Origin: Brevundimonas sp. SL130
GTDB lineage: Bacteria > Pseudomonadota > Alphaproteobacteria > Caulobacterales > Caulobacteraceae
Direction: 5' to 3'
Length of the DNA stretch: 64,000 bases
NCBI RefSeq assembly: GCF_026625805.1
Contig: NZ_CP113064.1
Span: forward strand, 496,001-560,000
In this document: in pieces, positions 63,697-64,000 of the stretch
Position numbering within the stretch: position 1 is the stretch's first letter
Layout of the letters: every line of letters begins with the position of its first letter
Translations under genes and position numbers: made by a program
The notes under the pieces: model-generated
Told to the model about the DNA's origin: nothing
The model's input: only the letters and a program-made list of their open reading frames with translations
Databases searched by the model: none

Positions 63697-64000
63697 TCAG
63701 GCCGCCTTGGCCTTGTCCGTCTTGGTCTTGTCGGCCTTGCCTTCGATCAGGGGCTGGGCGCCGCCGATCTCAATGCGGCGGGGCTTCAGCGCCTCGGGCA
63801 GTTCGCGCTTCAGCGAAATCGACAGCAGGCCGTTGACCAGATTGGCCTCGCTCACGACGACATAGTCGGCCAGTTGGAAGCGGCGCTCGAAATCGCGCTC
63901 GGCCAGGCCGCGGTGCAGATAGGTCTTCTGCGTCTCGGCGTCGTCATTGGCGGTCTTGCGGCCGGTGACGGTCAGCAGGTTTTCCTTCACCTCGATATTC
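63697..64000 (-). CDS. Hsp20-family small heat-shock protein, 5' end outside window
   Basis: About 100 C-terminal residues are visible; the frame runs off the right edge (IEVKENLLTVTGRK). The alpha-crystallin domain shows YLHRGLAERDFERRFQLADY and NGLLSISLKRELPEALKPR, with the IEIGG tail (an I-x-I motif). It is IbpA-like: an ATP-independent chaperone that holds unfolded proteins. Confidence 0.92.
   Translation of the reverse strand, partial: NIEVKENLLTVTGRKTANDDAETQKTYLHRGLAERDFERRFQLADYVVVSEANLVNGLLSISLKRELPEALKPRRIEIGGAQPLIEGKADKTKTDKAKAA

Overview
The window is high-GC alphaproteobacterial chromosome, most likely from the Caulobacteraceae and probably Brevundimonas or a close relative. Support comes from the overall gene content, the tol-pal/cpoB/tilS/ftsH neighbourhood, a GAAC-N7-GAAC type LexA site in front of recA, UrcA-family secreted proteins and a crescentin-like coiled-coil gene. 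The genus is an inference; no 16S rRNA gene is present.

Bases 1-9400 are an accessory, lower-GC, heavily rearranged region. It opens with the end of a polysaccharide-export locus (a KpsT/Wzt-type ABC ATPase and an unknown protein). An IS3 element follows that has a second IS3 element inside it and an internal deletion, with a third IS3 scrap head-to-head beside it. Next comes a large reverse-strand protein that fuses a glycosyltransferase-like, a pyruvyltransferase-like and a methyltransferase domain. Three generations of IS630-type elements close the region; the youngest interrupts a small secreted-protein gene. A second, nearly identical copy of that IS630 element sits at 31786-32826.

Bases 9400-31740 are core chromosome. 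They carry a secreted S9 peptidase, a thioesterase, yebC, a crescentin-like gene, ruvC-ruvA-ruvB with a BrnT/BrnA toxin-antitoxin pair translationally coupled to ruvB, an exported alpha/beta hydrolase, and the envelope-constriction cluster ybgC-(unknown)-tolQ-tolR-tolA-[vapBC on the opposite strand]-tolB-pal-(DUF3667)-cpoB-tilS-ftsH. TolQRA, TolB, Pal and CpoB link the inner membrane, peptidoglycan and outer membrane during division. TilS and FtsH follow as housekeeping genes, and a strong terminator ends the run.

Bases 32800-47100 hold metabolic and envelope genes: an aldo/keto reductase, an epoxide-hydrolase-like enzyme, a luciferase-like monooxygenase, a lipoprotein next to a PAP2-like protein without its catalytic histidines, an M28 membrane peptidase, SOS-controlled recA, a PIN-domain toxin module whose toxin lacks a normal start codon, the fadA-fadB beta-oxidation operon behind a possible LiuR-like operator, and a PQQ-type sugar dehydrogenase lipoprotein.

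Bases 47200-64000 begin with a tRNA-Met(CAT) and a small AT-richer pocket. They continue with tlpA divergent from argH (their start codons overlap), an LptM-like lipoprotein and lysA, a probable metal-efflux pair with palindromic operators, murI, an M3 peptidase, corA between two urcA-like genes, ppc, a divergent polysaccharide deacetylase, rppH and the 3' part of an hsp20 gene. Long hairpin-forming repeats lie directly in front of ruvA, ruvB and rppH and between convergent genes.
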